DNA of 64,000 nucleotides, taken from positions 1 through 64,000 of the forward strand of contig JAJFGL010000030.1 of the NCBI GenBank assembly GCA_021776135.1, given 5' to 3'. The stretch is from Kiloniellaceae bacterium. GTDB lineage: Bacteria; Pseudomonadota; Alphaproteobacteria; Kiloniellales; J153. Each line of letters begins with the position of its first letter. The stretch's first letter is position 1. Below are positions 16,766-25,270 of the stretch, one piece after another. The position numbers and the translations under genes were made by a program. The notes beneath the pieces were generated by a model. The model did no database searches, was not told the origin of the DNA, and was given only the letters and a program-made list of their open reading frames with translations.

Positions 16766-17590
16766 ATGGCAATAGATTTCGTCGGCAATACAATTCCCAA
16801 CGTGGCGGGCCGTTCCCTGGCTATCCTGGGGCAGGTCACCGCACGGCCTAATTTCGAGGTGATTTTCGCCGCGGCCCAAGAGACCGCCCTGGATCGCTTC
16901 AACGCGGAATTGCAAAAATTCCAGACCGCCGATTTCGGCAGTTCCCGAACAGTCCTGCTGCGCGCCAAGGAAATCAGGCTTGAGGGCAAATTCGATCAGG
17001 CCAAGGTTTTCCAGAAATTTAGCACGACCAACCGTCTATTGGTTAAGAACATTCTCGATGAGCTGGACGCGCTTAAGATCCTCGCCGATCCCAGCACCAG
17101 CGCTCAATTCGAAACCAGTAAAACGAATATCCTGAAGACTATCGACAAGCTGCTGACCGCGAACATCTCCGGCTTGGGCGCCCCGGACGGCATCAGGGAT
17201 CTGAGAGCCCAGGCGGTAGCCACGATTCAGGGGCTGTCAGCCGCCGACGCGGCTTCCGCAGCGGCCGCCCAGACCGCGATCGACACTCTGTCGCTGGATT
17301 TTTCCGACAAGCTGCAGATTGTCGAACTCAATCAGCAATCGGTCAACATCTTGATCAAGAGCTACGACCGCATCCTGGACGAGTTGGATCTGCAAATCGA
17401 CGATGTGGAGATCGAAGAACGCCGGGCGGGGATCGACCGAATAACGGCACTGGAAGAGGAACTGGCCCGCGTCTTCAGTATCCTCTCCCTTAGTTTCGAG
17501 GGTTCTTTGAATCTGGGTGCGTTTGTCGCGGAAAGCACGGTCCTGAAGAAAGAACTCGATCCGGGATCCATCTTAAATCTGTTCGCCTGA
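16766..17590 (+). CDS. Unknown helical protein with flagellin-like C-terminus
   Basis: 274 residues that I do not recognise as a named family. It has no signal peptide or membrane segment. It is predicted mostly helical, with Ala-rich helices at about 145-175 and an acidic helix at about 205-235 (LDELDLQIDDVEIEERR). It ends GSILNLFA, very like the ends of the two flagellins just downstream (NILALFR and SILQLFR), which in flagellins is part of the D0 core helix. The N-terminus lacks the flagellin RLSSGLRV motif. The position between flgL and the flagellins, with a perfect CtrA box upstream, suggests an exported axial or filament-associated protein. This is inference only. Confidence 0.75.
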   Translation: MAIDFVGNTIPNVAGRSLAILGQVTARPNFEVIFAAAQETALDRFNAELQKFQTADFGSSRTVLLRAKEIRLEGKFDQAKVFQKFSTTNRLLVKNILDELDALKILADPSTSAQFETSKTNILKTIDKLLTANISGLGAPDGIRDLRAQAVATIQGLSAADAASAAAAQTAIDTLSLDFSDKLQIVELNQQSVNILIKSYDRILDELDLQIDDVEIEERRAGIDRITALEEELARVFSILSLSFEGSLNLGAFVAESTVLKKELDPGSILNLFA

Positions 17591-17872
17591 CCGGCCGGAC
17601 GCCGGCGCGAACCGCGTCAATCGCCGTATCCCCCAACATCCGGCAGGTTATTTTCGGCCGGTCTCAAATCGTTGGAAACATTATCAAAAAACATGATTAA
17701 TATAAACGCTTGATTTGTTCATAGTTAATTACCATAAACCAAATATTTAATTATCTATACACATCAATGAATGCTTCATTATTTGATTATACGATCACTA
17801 CTACTTACGGCGGGTCAGAACGGCCCGGGGCTAGAACGGTCCTTATCATAACTTCAGAATGGAGATTCCATC

Positions 17873-18703
17873 ATGGCTTTAGAAGTCACCCTTTCCGCAT
17901 CCGCCAGGTCGTCGCTCTTGTCGCTCGGCGATACCGCCAGCCTGATTAACCGCACCAATGAACGTCTGTCCAGTGGCCTGAGGGTCGCCAGCCCGATCGA
18001 CGACGCCAAGGTCTTTTTCGAGGCCAAGGCCTTGAGCGACCGGGCCGATACCTTGTCTGAAAAGAAAGACGGCATTGACCAGGGCATCAGCTCGCTCAGC
18101 GCGGCGCTCGAGGCCGTGGAGGCGATCGACTCCCTCGTCCGCCAGGCCAAGGGTATCGTGATCTCCGCCAAGTCGACGGCTACCACGGCTGAAGCCGTGG
18201 CGCTGGAAGCCCAGTTCGATGTTATCCGCACCCAGATCAGTCAACTGGCGGCGGATGCCTCCTTCCAGGGCTTGAATCTGGTCAACGGCACGGGCTCAAG
18301 CCTGGACGTGTCCTTCAGCGAACGAACCGCCAGTAATGTTTCGATCGCCTCAGTCGACCTCAGAGTGGGCACGGCTGGCGTGGGCCTGAACATCGTCGCG
18401 GCCGCGAACTTCAGCGCAGCCACCTCCACCGACACCGTCATCACCGCACTCGATACGGCGATCACCACATTGCGATCTAGCGGTCAGTCGATCGGTTCCA
18501 ATGTCGCCTTGCTGCAAACCCGTCTGGACTTCACCGAGAGCTACGTGAACGTCCTGGAAGACGGCGCCGGCAAGCTGACCCTGGCCGACATCACCGAAGA
18601 AGGCGCCAACCTGGTGGCCCTGCAGACTCGCCAGCAGCTTGGTATTAACGGTCTGTCCTTCGCCGGTCAGTCCGAGCAGAATATCCTGGCCTTGTTCCGT
18701 TAA
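17873..18703 (+). CDS. Flagellin, first copy
   Basis: 276 residues, a short flagellin with only the conserved N and C core helices and a small middle part. The N-terminal hallmark TNERLSSGLRVASPIDD starts at about residue 24. The C-terminal part has NVALLQTRLDFTESYVN and ends ILALFR. The preceding 280 bases (17591-17872) are AT-rich and contain no sigma-54 element that I can see, unlike the second copy, so the two flagellins may be controlled differently. A strong terminator follows. Ser/Thr residues in the middle are plausible sites for the sugars made by the adjacent glycosylation genes. Confidence 0.93.
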   Translation: MALEVTLSASARSSLLSLGDTASLINRTNERLSSGLRVASPIDDAKVFFEAKALSDRADTLSEKKDGIDQGISSLSAALEAVEAIDSLVRQAKGIVISAKSTATTAEAVALEAQFDVIRTQISQLAADASFQGLNLVNGTGSSLDVSFSERTASNVSIASVDLRVGTAGVGLNIVAAANFSAATSTDTVITALDTAITTLRSSGQSIGSNVALLQTRLDFTESYVNVLEDGAGKLTLADITEEGANLVALQTRQQLGINGLSFAGQSEQNILALFR

Positions 18704-18733
18704 ATCGCACGGTACATTCCCAGTCTTCTTCCC

Positions 18734-18765
18734 ACGGGGGCGCTTCGGCGCCCCCGTTTCTTTTT
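18734..18765 (+). terminator. Intrinsic terminator after first flagellin
   Basis: A perfect 10-pair GC-rich stem (18734-18743 with 18748-18757) with a TTCG loop, followed by TTCTTTTT. Confidence 0.9.
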
Positions 18766-18877
18766 GGGTCCCGGCCGCCCGGCAAGAAATGCCATGGTTC
18801 CGGGCAAAGCCTTCCCCGGGGTTCCACTGGCGGCCCGATATGGCTTATATGTATTTGTTTTAATTGACGCTCTCTAG

Positions 18878-18892
18878 TGGCACGGCCTTTGC
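18878..18892 (+). promoter_or_regulatory. Consensus sigma-54 promoter for second flagellin
   Basis: TGGCACGGCCTTTGC matches the sigma-54 consensus TGGCAC-N5-TTGC exactly, 58 bases before the flagellin start. It is the strongest promoter match in the window. Confidence 0.88.
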
Positions 18893-18949
18893 TTATATGT
18901 GGGTAGAATCCACTGGCACGCCTAGCCAAGCCATTACGGGAGTTAAATC

Positions 18950-19771
18950 ATGGCGGTAGATCTCAACCTATCCGCGGCGGTTCGCGAGAACCTGCTCGCG
19001 CTAAAAAGTACCGAGGCCCTGATTGCCCGGACCCAGAACCGGCTATCCACAGGCCTCAAGGTCGCCAGCCCAACCGACGATCCGCGTGTTTTCTTCGAAG
19101 CCAAGGCGCTCACCGACAACGCGCGCGATATCGAAGAAAAGAAGGAGGGCGTCGACCAGGGCATCAACTCGGTCAAAACCGCCCTGGAAGGCATCGAGGC
19201 CATCGATTCCCTGGTCCAGCAGATGAAGGGCCTGCTCATCAGCGCCAGAACCGCGACCGGCACTGAGCTAACGTCGCTGGAGGCACAATACAATACCCTG
19301 CGAAGCCAAGTCGATTTTCTGGCCAGGGACGCAAACTATCAGGGTATCAATCTGGTCAATGGGACCGGCCAGGCACTCACGGTCTCATTCAGCACCGACA
19401 CCTCCAGCTTTCTGAGCATCGCCTCGGTCGACCTTCGCGTCGCGACCACCGGCCTGGATGTCACCTCGGCGGCGAACTTCAGCGCGGCCAGCAGCATCGA
19501 CACGGCCGCGGCCGAGATCGAGGCCGCCATCGGCACTCTGCGCGGCCAGGCTCAGACGCTGGCCTCCAACATCGCGATCCTGCAAACCCGGCTCGACTTC
19601 AACACCATCTTCGTGAATCTTCACGAAGAGGGCGCCGGCAAGCTCAATCTGGCCGATCTCACCGAGGAGGGCGCAAGCCTGGTCGCCCTGCAAACCCGGC
19701 AGTCGCTTGGCATCAACTCTCTCGCCATCGCCGGACAGTCGGAGCAGTCGATTCTACAGCTCTTCAGGTAA
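18950..19771 (+). CDS. Flagellin, second copy
   Basis: 273 residues, a clear paralogue of the flagellin at 17873. TQNRLSTGLKVASPTDD lies at about residue 27, followed by the segment FFEAKALTDNARDIEEKKEG. The C-terminal IAILQTRLDFNTIFVN precedes the end SILQLFR. The copies differ in many positions through the middle, so this is not a recent duplication. A perfect sigma-54 promoter drives this copy. The O-GlcNAc transferase gene follows after 95 bases. Confidence 0.94.
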   Translation: MAVDLNLSAAVRENLLALKSTEALIARTQNRLSTGLKVASPTDDPRVFFEAKALTDNARDIEEKKEGVDQGINSVKTALEGIEAIDSLVQQMKGLLISARTATGTELTSLEAQYNTLRSQVDFLARDANYQGINLVNGTGQALTVSFSTDTSSFLSIASVDLRVATTGLDVTSAANFSAASSIDTAAAEIEAAIGTLRGQAQTLASNIAILQTRLDFNTIFVNLHEEGAGKLNLADLTEEGASLVALQTRQSLGINSLAIAGQSEQSILQLFR

Positions 19772-19866
19772 GGTCTCTTTAACCACGGCGGGGCGATAAA
19801 TGGGAACCGCACTTCCCATCGCCGTTCGGTAAACCGGGACGTGCCATAATTTCGTGGAATTGTCCT

Positions 19867-21828
19867 GTGCCGATAGCTTTGCCCCAAGACGCAGACCCGC
19901 CCCCCATGCTCGCGCCAAACGAGATCGAGGCGGCGGTCCGGGAAGCCGCCGAGGCGTTGAACGCCGAGTGGCACGACGAAACCATCTTGGCCTGCGAGCG
20001 GGCGCTGAAGGCGGATCCCGGATGCGCCGAAGCGTTTATGTTGCTTGGCCTCGTACATTTCGATTTGGACGAGCCGGTCAAGGCGATCGAGATCCTCGAA
20101 CGCGCGCACGAACTCAATCCGCTGATGCAAGAATGCGCCGAGGCCCTGGCGGCGATCCAGGTTAGTATCGGCAAAGTCGGCGAGGCCTTGTTTTACGCCA
20201 AGCTGGCAACCGCCCTGGCGCCGCACCCGACTATCGAAAACCTTCTGCCCCCGCGCTTCGGCACATTCTTCGAGAACTTCAAGACCGGCGATGCGCGCAG
20301 TTATTATCATCGTGCCGGGTTCAACTTCGAGGACGGTGACTTTACAAAGGCGGCCGCCCACTGCCGGCGCCAACTCGACCTGACGCCGGGCGACACCGAG
20401 ACTCTCCGCCTCCAGGGCAGGGCCAATCTAATATTGGGCCGATACGAAGCCTCGATAGCCGCCTTTCGCGCCACCATGCACGCCAGCCCACCCGAGGCCG
20501 GCGACCTCTTGAATCTGGGCTGCGCGCTGCGCGCCACCGGCCATGGCGAGGAAGCCGAGGCCTGCCATGCCGCGGCCTTGTCGCTGTCTCCCGATGACCC
20601 GATCCTTCATTCCGCCGTGGTCGCGGACCTGGCGCGCCGGCCGGATACGGACCCACGGCGGATCGAGGCGGCCCATGCCGCATGGCGGACGCGGCACGCG
20701 GCGGCGATACCGGCGCGCGTATTGGAACCGGCCAGCCACCAAGATCCCGAGCGTCCCTTGCGCGTGGCCTACTTGTCCGGCGCCTTTCGCCAGAACGATT
20801 TTACCGAGTTGTTCGAAGCCATCCTGCGCCTGCACCGGCCCACGCGGATCGCCGCCTATTGCTACAGCGACACGCCCTGCGTGGACATGACCACCGAAGA
20901 CCTCATGGGCGCGGCGGCCAAGTGGACCGATATCGCCGGGATCGACGACGAAACCGTCTGGGAGATCCTGCGCGGCGACGAGATCGACATCGCCGTCGAT
21001 CTCAGCGGCCATTTCGAGGGCGGGCGGCCCTTGGTTTTCGCCCGGCGCCCGGCGCCGGTGACCCTCTCCTGGCTCGGCTACCCTTACCCGCAAGGCTTAC
21101 CCGGCTTGGACTATTTTCTGACCGATGCGGCCGCCGGGGCGCCAACGCCAACCCCGGGCCCGGAAGCTTGGCCCCTGCCCCGCGCGCCCCTGGCCTATAT
21201 CGCCCCCACCAACATCCCCGATGTCAGCCCGCTGCCCGCGGCCCAAAGCGGTGCGGTCACTTTTGGCGTGAAATGCGATCTGACCTTCATCACGCCGGCG
21301 CTGGTCCGCAGCTGGGCCGGGATGCTGTGGGACCAGGACCAGGCCACGCTGCTCATCTGCAACCGCTTCGACCGGGACGAGGCCAGCGTTCAGCGGGTGG
21401 CCGAGCTTTTTTCCAATTTCGGCCTGCGCGCCCGGATCAATGTTGTGAACATGTCCGACAACTTCACGACGGATTTCGCCTTTTACGATCATGTGGACAT
21501 TGCTCTCGATACCGGTTCATACGACTCCCTGGTGGAGTCCTGCCGGGCGCTTTGGATGGGGGTCCCGGTGATCGGTCAGACGGGAAACCATGGCGGTGTA
21601 CAACTGGGCGCGAGCCTCCTGGCCGGCGCGGACTGCGCGGATTGGAACGCCGGTTCGGCGTCCGAATTCGCGGCCCTGGCCGGACAGCTAAGCGAAGACC
21701 CCGGCAAACTCGCCGAGCTGCGCGCGAGCCTGCGCGACCGTGTTAGCCACGCGCCGCTCGGCGATCCGCTCGGCCTCTATACTGCGCTGGAGAACGCCTA
21801 CCGGGAGATGTGGCGCAAGAGTCTGTGA
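19867..21828 (+). CDS. SPINDLY-type protein O-GlcNAc transferase (GT41) with TPRs
   Basis: 653 residues from a GTG at 19867; an ATG 39 bases downstream (MLAPNEIEAA) is an equally good start. The N-terminal 260 residues are tetratricopeptide repeats, for example ALKADPGCAEAFMLLGLVHF and ALRATGHGEEAEACHAAALS. The C-terminal GT41 domain begins near 290 (RVAYLSGAFRQND) and includes DIAVDLSGHFEGGR, PVTLSWLGYPYPQGLPGLDY and DTGSYDSLVESCRALWMGVP. These enzymes move a single sugar from a nucleotide donor onto Ser/Thr. The position right behind two flagellins makes flagellin the likely acceptor, which is an inference. It converges on the legH gene. Confidence 0.88.
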   Translation: MPIALPQDADPPPMLAPNEIEAAVREAAEALNAEWHDETILACERALKADPGCAEAFMLLGLVHFDLDEPVKAIEILERAHELNPLMQECAEALAAIQVSIGKVGEALFYAKLATALAPHPTIENLLPPRFGTFFENFKTGDARSYYHRAGFNFEDGDFTKAAAHCRRQLDLTPGDTETLRLQGRANLILGRYEASIAAFRATMHASPPEAGDLLNLGCALRATGHGEEAEACHAAALSLSPDDPILHSAVVADLARRPDTDPRRIEAAHAAWRTRHAAAIPARVLEPASHQDPERPLRVAYLSGAFRQNDFTELFEAILRLHRPTRIAAYCYSDTPCVDMTTEDLMGAAAKWTDIAGIDDETVWEILRGDEIDIAVDLSGHFEGGRPLVFARRPAPVTLSWLGYPYPQGLPGLDYFLTDAAAGAPTPTPGPEAWPLPRAPLAYIAPTNIPDVSPLPAAQSGAVTFGVKCDLTFITPALVRSWAGMLWDQDQATLLICNRFDRDEASVQRVAELFSNFGLRARINVVNMSDNFTTDFAFYDHVDIALDTGSYDSLVESCRALWMGVPVIGQTGNHGGVQLGASLLAGADCADWNAGSASEFAALAGQLSEDPGKLAELRASLRDRVSHAPLGDPLGLYTALENAYREMWRKSL

Positions 21829-21830
21829 GC

Positions 21831-22517
21831 TTAATGTTTTTCTAGCGGACGGGCTGGGTTTCCCACCACGGTGGTAAATGCCGGCACATCTTTGGTCACC
21901 ACGGCGCCCATCCCGACAATAGCCCCCTCGCCAATCGTCAGCGGTTCGCCAGGCTTGCCCTGTTTGATGGTCGCGCTCGTGCCAATGTAAGCATGATTTC
22001 CAATCCTCACGTTGCCATTGCAGTTGACGCGAGGAGCAAAGGTGACGTAATCGCCGATCCAACAATCATGCGCGACATAGGAATATATATTCGAATGAAA
22101 ATATTTACCGATTCTGGCGTTCGAAGTGATAATTGAATTTGCGCAAATGATTGCCCCTTCCGCGATTTCGTTCCGGTCGTAAATTACCGTACCCTCAGCC
22201 CTGATAGTTATCGGCTTTGCGCCAGCCTTCAAACAGCGTTTAGCGTGATCCGCTCTCGCGTTCGAGTCGGCGACGGCGATATTGAAAAATTTTTGACCGC
22301 AATCCATGGCCAAGAATTCTTCCTCGCCGATCGTCGTCACATCATTTATGGACACCGACTTAGGTGCCTTACCGACAAAATAAATTTGAATGGACGGCCA
22401 GGCTTCGTCACGCGCCAAGGCCAATAAATACTCCCTAGCAAACGGCATGACCTCGCGGGCGAAACCGCCTGTACCGAGAAGCCCGAAGACGATGTTAGAA
22501 GGAGTGTTAACTGCCAT
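21831..22517 (-). CDS. NeuD/PglD-family sugar N-acetyltransferase (LegH-like)
   Basis: 228 residues. The N-terminal Rossmann-like part begins VFGLLGTGGFAREVMPF. The C-terminal left-handed beta-helix hexapeptide repeats run from IIAPS-type turns through RVNCNGNVRIGNHAYIGT to VVTKDVPAFTTVVGNPARP. YVAHDCWIGD carries the His expected at the active site. In legionaminic acid synthesis LegH acetylates the 4-amino group made by LegC. The stretch is noticeably AT-richer than its neighbours, which hints at a separate origin. It is the last gene of the minus-strand sugar cluster, with 93 bases before it. Confidence 0.8.
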   Translation of the reverse strand: MAVNTPSNIVFGLLGTGGFAREVMPFAREYLLALARDEAWPSIQIYFVGKAPKSVSINDVTTIGEEEFLAMDCGQKFFNIAVADSNARADHAKRCLKAGAKPITIRAEGTVIYDRNEIAEGAIICANSIITSNARIGKYFHSNIYSYVAHDCWIGDYVTFAPRVNCNGNVRIGNHAYIGTSATIKQGKPGEPLTIGEGAIVGMGAVVTKDVPAFTTVVGNPARPLEKH

Positions 22518-22581
22518 TCTTAGCTCTTTATTTAAACAAGATTCATCTTTCCTAGGTATCGCTAGCGTAATTCGGATTCCA

Positions 22582-22596
22582 TTAACCGAGGGTTTA
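22582..22596 (-). promoter_or_regulatory. Possible CtrA-like box upstream of legH-like gene
   Basis: TTAA-N7-TTTA (plus-strand reading), one base off consensus, 65-79 bases before the acetyltransferase start. It may be a chance match in an AT-richer gap. Confidence 0.3.
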
Positions 22597-22610
22597 CACC
22601 TGCTCCCAAC

Positions 22611-23504
22611 TTAGAGAGAGTCTGCTTTTTCAGCCAGCAATTTCGAAATATGTTCGAACCAAACGCCCGGTGTGGCGGCCAAATTCCTAAGCGCTGCTTC
22701 GACTTCACCGTCTTGGGCCCTTGCCAGCCGCTCGAAGCCCGGCAGAAGAGCTTCGCGTTGTGCTTTCAAACTTGGCAAATTCGTTAAGCTATCCAGGTGA
22801 GCCTTCAGCATCTTGGCTTGCGCGCGTGCTTGAGCCGCCGTCGTGGGCGGTCCCGCCCCGAGCGTATTTTCCCCATGCAAGCGATAGCCAGCGACCGGAG
22901 CCGCGGTTCGGCGGCCACGCCAACCGGCGGCGATCCCCATGGTAAAGACCCACCAATCGGCGCAACTAACCGTATCCGGCGGGGATGGCCTCCCAGGAGC
23001 TAGTGTGTGACGCCGAAGAGCGGTGTTGGAAAATCCGAGGAAGTTGCGCGCGGCGATCTCTTTCGTCTCGCGGATTTGCCGGGGAATACCGCAATTCTCG
23101 AATAACCGGCGGCCTAACTCGCTACCAGTCTCGTCGAGAAGTGCCATATCGCCATAAGAAAAATCCGCTACCTCCAGGGCGTGCAGATGAAGATCGATGG
23201 CCTTGGGATAGAGGATATCGTCCGCATCGGCCAAGATCAGTACCTCCGCGCCAAGCCGGTGCGCTTGCGCGAGCATCAGGCGGCGAACCCCCACCGGCGT
23301 CATCTTCTCCCGCACTGTCACCAACTCGACCGAGCAATTCCCAGGGGCGCCGGAAAGAACCTCCGTAGCCCCGGCGAGACCGTCATTCACGATAAGTAGC
23401 GTAATCTCGAGCCCGCACGACGCCGCCCCCACCCCGGCGAGGTAATCCGCCAAGAAGGGGCGCGCGGCCTCATAAAACGCTGTACAAACGGCGATCTTGT
23501 TCAT
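22611..23504 (-). CDS. Family 2 glycosyltransferase
   Basis: 297 residues from the ATG at 23504 (MNKIAVCTAFYEAARPFLAD); this start overlaps the end of neuA by 35 bases. The N-terminal GT-A fold has LLIVNDGLAGA and the metal-binding DxD-type motif ILADADDILYP at about residue 95. The rest is helical, including SCADWWVFTMGIAAGWRGRR. The donor and acceptor cannot be told. Its place among the nonulosonic acid genes suggests it extends or decorates the flagellin glycan, or another surface glycan. Confidence 0.75.
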   Translation of the reverse strand: MNKIAVCTAFYEAARPFLADYLAGVGAASCGLEITLLIVNDGLAGATEVLSGAPGNCSVELVTVREKMTPVGVRRLMLAQAHRLGAEVLILADADDILYPKAIDLHLHALEVADFSYGDMALLDETGSELGRRLFENCGIPRQIRETKEIAARNFLGFSNTALRRHTLAPGRPSPPDTVSCADWWVFTMGIAAGWRGRRTAAPVAGYRLHGENTLGAGPPTTAAQARAQAKMLKAHLDSLTNLPSLKAQREALLPGFERLARAQDGEVEAALRNLAATPGVWFEHISKLLAEKADSL

Positions 23505-24189
23505 CTGCGTTCCTGCTACAGAGGATCTCGGCAAGAGCGAAATCCACCTCGCTATCAATATCGACCGACCGCTCCGGCGGCATGACCAACCCGAAGGTCA
23601 AGTCGCCAAAATACGTCCGCGTGTATTGTAATTCATCCATATCAAGTACATAGACGGAACCGTTAGGCACCCAGGTTCCCGGCAAGTCTTGACGATTGGC
23701 AACCGAGGCATGGCGCCCCAAGAGCGGAGTCAAACGGCCGTCTTGATGTTTGAGTTGCAACCAGGCCGCCGGCTTGGTTTCCACCACGCTCAATACGACC
23801 TTTGCTTCCTTCGTCTTGAATAAGGTAATCGCCGCGTCGATATCGCCCGGCAGGCGCATCGGCGATGTCGGCAACAGAACGCACAAGGATCTTGGCGCTT
23901 GGCCCTCATGCTCGGCCAGCCAAGCGGCGGCATGCAGATAGGCGTCGATGGCGGAGGCCTCGTCCGTGGCCAAGCCGGCGGGCCGCATGAACGGCACTTC
24001 GACGCCATCGACTCTGAGGCACGCGGAAGCTATCTCAGGACAGTCGGTCGAGACGATGACCCGGTCGATCAGTTGTGCGGACAGGGCGGCGCGCAAGGTA
24101 TGATGGATCAAGGGCGCCCCGTCGAGAAGGCGGAGGTTTTTCCCCGGCAAACCCTTCGATCCACCACGCGCCGGCACAATCGCGATCAT
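23470..24189 (-). CDS. neuA: CMP-nonulosonate synthetase (NeuA/LegF family)
   Basis: 239 residues from the ATG at 24189. The N-terminal nucleotide-binding motif IVPARGGSKGLPGKNLRLLD is the hallmark of CMP-sialic acid synthetases. Further family signs are VIVSTDCPEIASACL and the segment PTSPMRLPGDIDAAI. It couples the nine-carbon sugar made by NeuB to CMP, giving the donor for Maf-type transferases. An upstream in-frame extension runs into the intergenic DNA after neuB and lacks homology. The gene lies 28 bases after neuB. Whether the sugar is legionaminic, pseudaminic or sialic acid cannot be settled from this protein alone. Confidence 0.88.
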   Translation of the reverse strand: MIAIVPARGGSKGLPGKNLRLLDGAPLIHHTLRAALSAQLIDRVIVSTDCPEIASACLRVDGVEVPFMRPAGLATDEASAIDAYLHAAAWLAEHEGQAPRSLCVLLPTSPMRLPGDIDAAITLFKTKEAKVVLSVVETKPAAWLQLKHQDGRLTPLLGRHASVANRQDLPGTWVPNGSVYVLDMDELQYTRTYFGDLTFGLVMPPERSVDIDSEVDFALAEILCSRNADEQDRRLYSVL

Positions 24190-24217
24190 GCCGCCGGTTT
24201 CCACTGGCGCGGCGCGG

Positions 24218-25225
24218 CTACGCACTGTGCCGGAAGTCCGCGAAGTCGAAAATCGTATCGCCGGCCATGTCGCGCGCCGCGACTTGGCCATGCAGCAGAT
24301 GCGCCTGGTCCGGAGATATCCCGGTGCCGGGGCGGCGGAATACGATATCTTTTACGGTCATGACCTGCCCCACTTCGATCGGCCGCGCGGCGACCGCGCT
24401 GCGGCGCATGGCTACGGATAGCTCTCTTTCTTCTCTGGAAACCTCGCGGCGCGCGCTGCCGAGCGCGGCAGGTATGCGTTCGGCCGCCCGCGCGATGGCC
24501 GCCATTTCATCCGGACCGGCGGACACCGCGTGGTCCCAGCCTTCCATGGCCTTATCGAGCGTGAAATGTTTTTCGATAACCGCCGCGCCCAACGCGATGG
24601 CCGCCAGCGTGATTTCAACCCCGATGGTATGATCGGAATATCCGACCGGGTATCCGAAAGCCCGGGCAATGGTATCCATATTGCGCAGATTGATAATGCG
24701 GTCGGACGGCGGCGGGTAGAGCGCCACGCAATGAAGTATGACAATGTCGCGATTGCCCGCATCTTCAATGTAGCGCACGGCCTGTTCGATTTCGCCCATG
24801 GACCCGAATCCGGTGGAAAAGATGACGCGCCGGCCCGTTTCAGCCGCCGCGATCAGCATTTCCGGATTATTCAGATCCATGGAGGCAATCTTTATCATTG
24901 GCGGGTTGAGGCCGTTCAGGTGCTCGACCTCCTCGACCGAACAGGGCGTCGTCATGAAGTCGATGCCGGCGTCGCGGCAATAGGCGGCCAGGGCCGCCAT
25001 ATCATCCCGGGCGACGGCATATTTCTCAACCTGGGCTTCCAAACCCTCGGCGTTGTCGTAGACGCCGCGGGCGAACAAACCCTTACCCCAGGATTGAAAC
25101 TTCGCGGCATCCGCGCCCGCCGCCTTGGCCGCATCGATCAGCTTCCTGGCCAGCGCCATATCGCCGTTATGATTGGCGCCGATTTCCGCGATAACATAGG
25201 GTCTTTCGAAGCTGGTATTAGGCAT
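24218..25225 (-). CDS. neuB: Nonulosonic acid synthase (NeuB/LegI family)
   Basis: 335 residues from the ATG at 25225, which has a GGAG nine bases upstream; an ATG five codons earlier is also in frame. The N-terminal TIM-barrel domain has YVIAEIGANHNGDMALARKL, then DFMTTPCSVEEVEHL and GYSDHTIGVEITLAAIALGA. The C-terminal SAF (antifreeze-like) domain covers about 280-335 (MTVKDIVFRRPGTGIS). The enzyme condenses a hexosamine with phosphoenolpyruvate. The partner genes legB and legC point to a legionaminic-type substrate. Confidence 0.92.
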   Translation of the reverse strand: MPNTSFERPYVIAEIGANHNGDMALARKLIDAAKAAGADAAKFQSWGKGLFARGVYDNAEGLEAQVEKYAVARDDMAALAAYCRDAGIDFMTTPCSVEEVEHLNGLNPPMIKIASMDLNNPEMLIAAAETGRRVIFSTGFGSMGEIEQAVRYIEDAGNRDIVILHCVALYPPPSDRIINLRNMDTIARAFGYPVGYSDHTIGVEITLAAIALGAAVIEKHFTLDKAMEGWDHAVSAGPDEMAAIARAAERIPAALGSARREVSREERELSVAMRRSAVAARPIEVGQVMTVKDIVFRRPGTGISPDQAHLLHGQVAARDMAGDTIFDFADFRHSA

Positions 25226-25270
25226 TTCCCGTAACTCCATTCGCCAAAATATTCGTCCAAAGATTGCCGG

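Noticed and set aside
19621..20373. Long minus-strand open frame (250 codons) across the second flagellin and the transferase
   Set aside because: It runs antisense to two well-supported genes. Its composition mirrors their codon bias and it has no recognisable domain.
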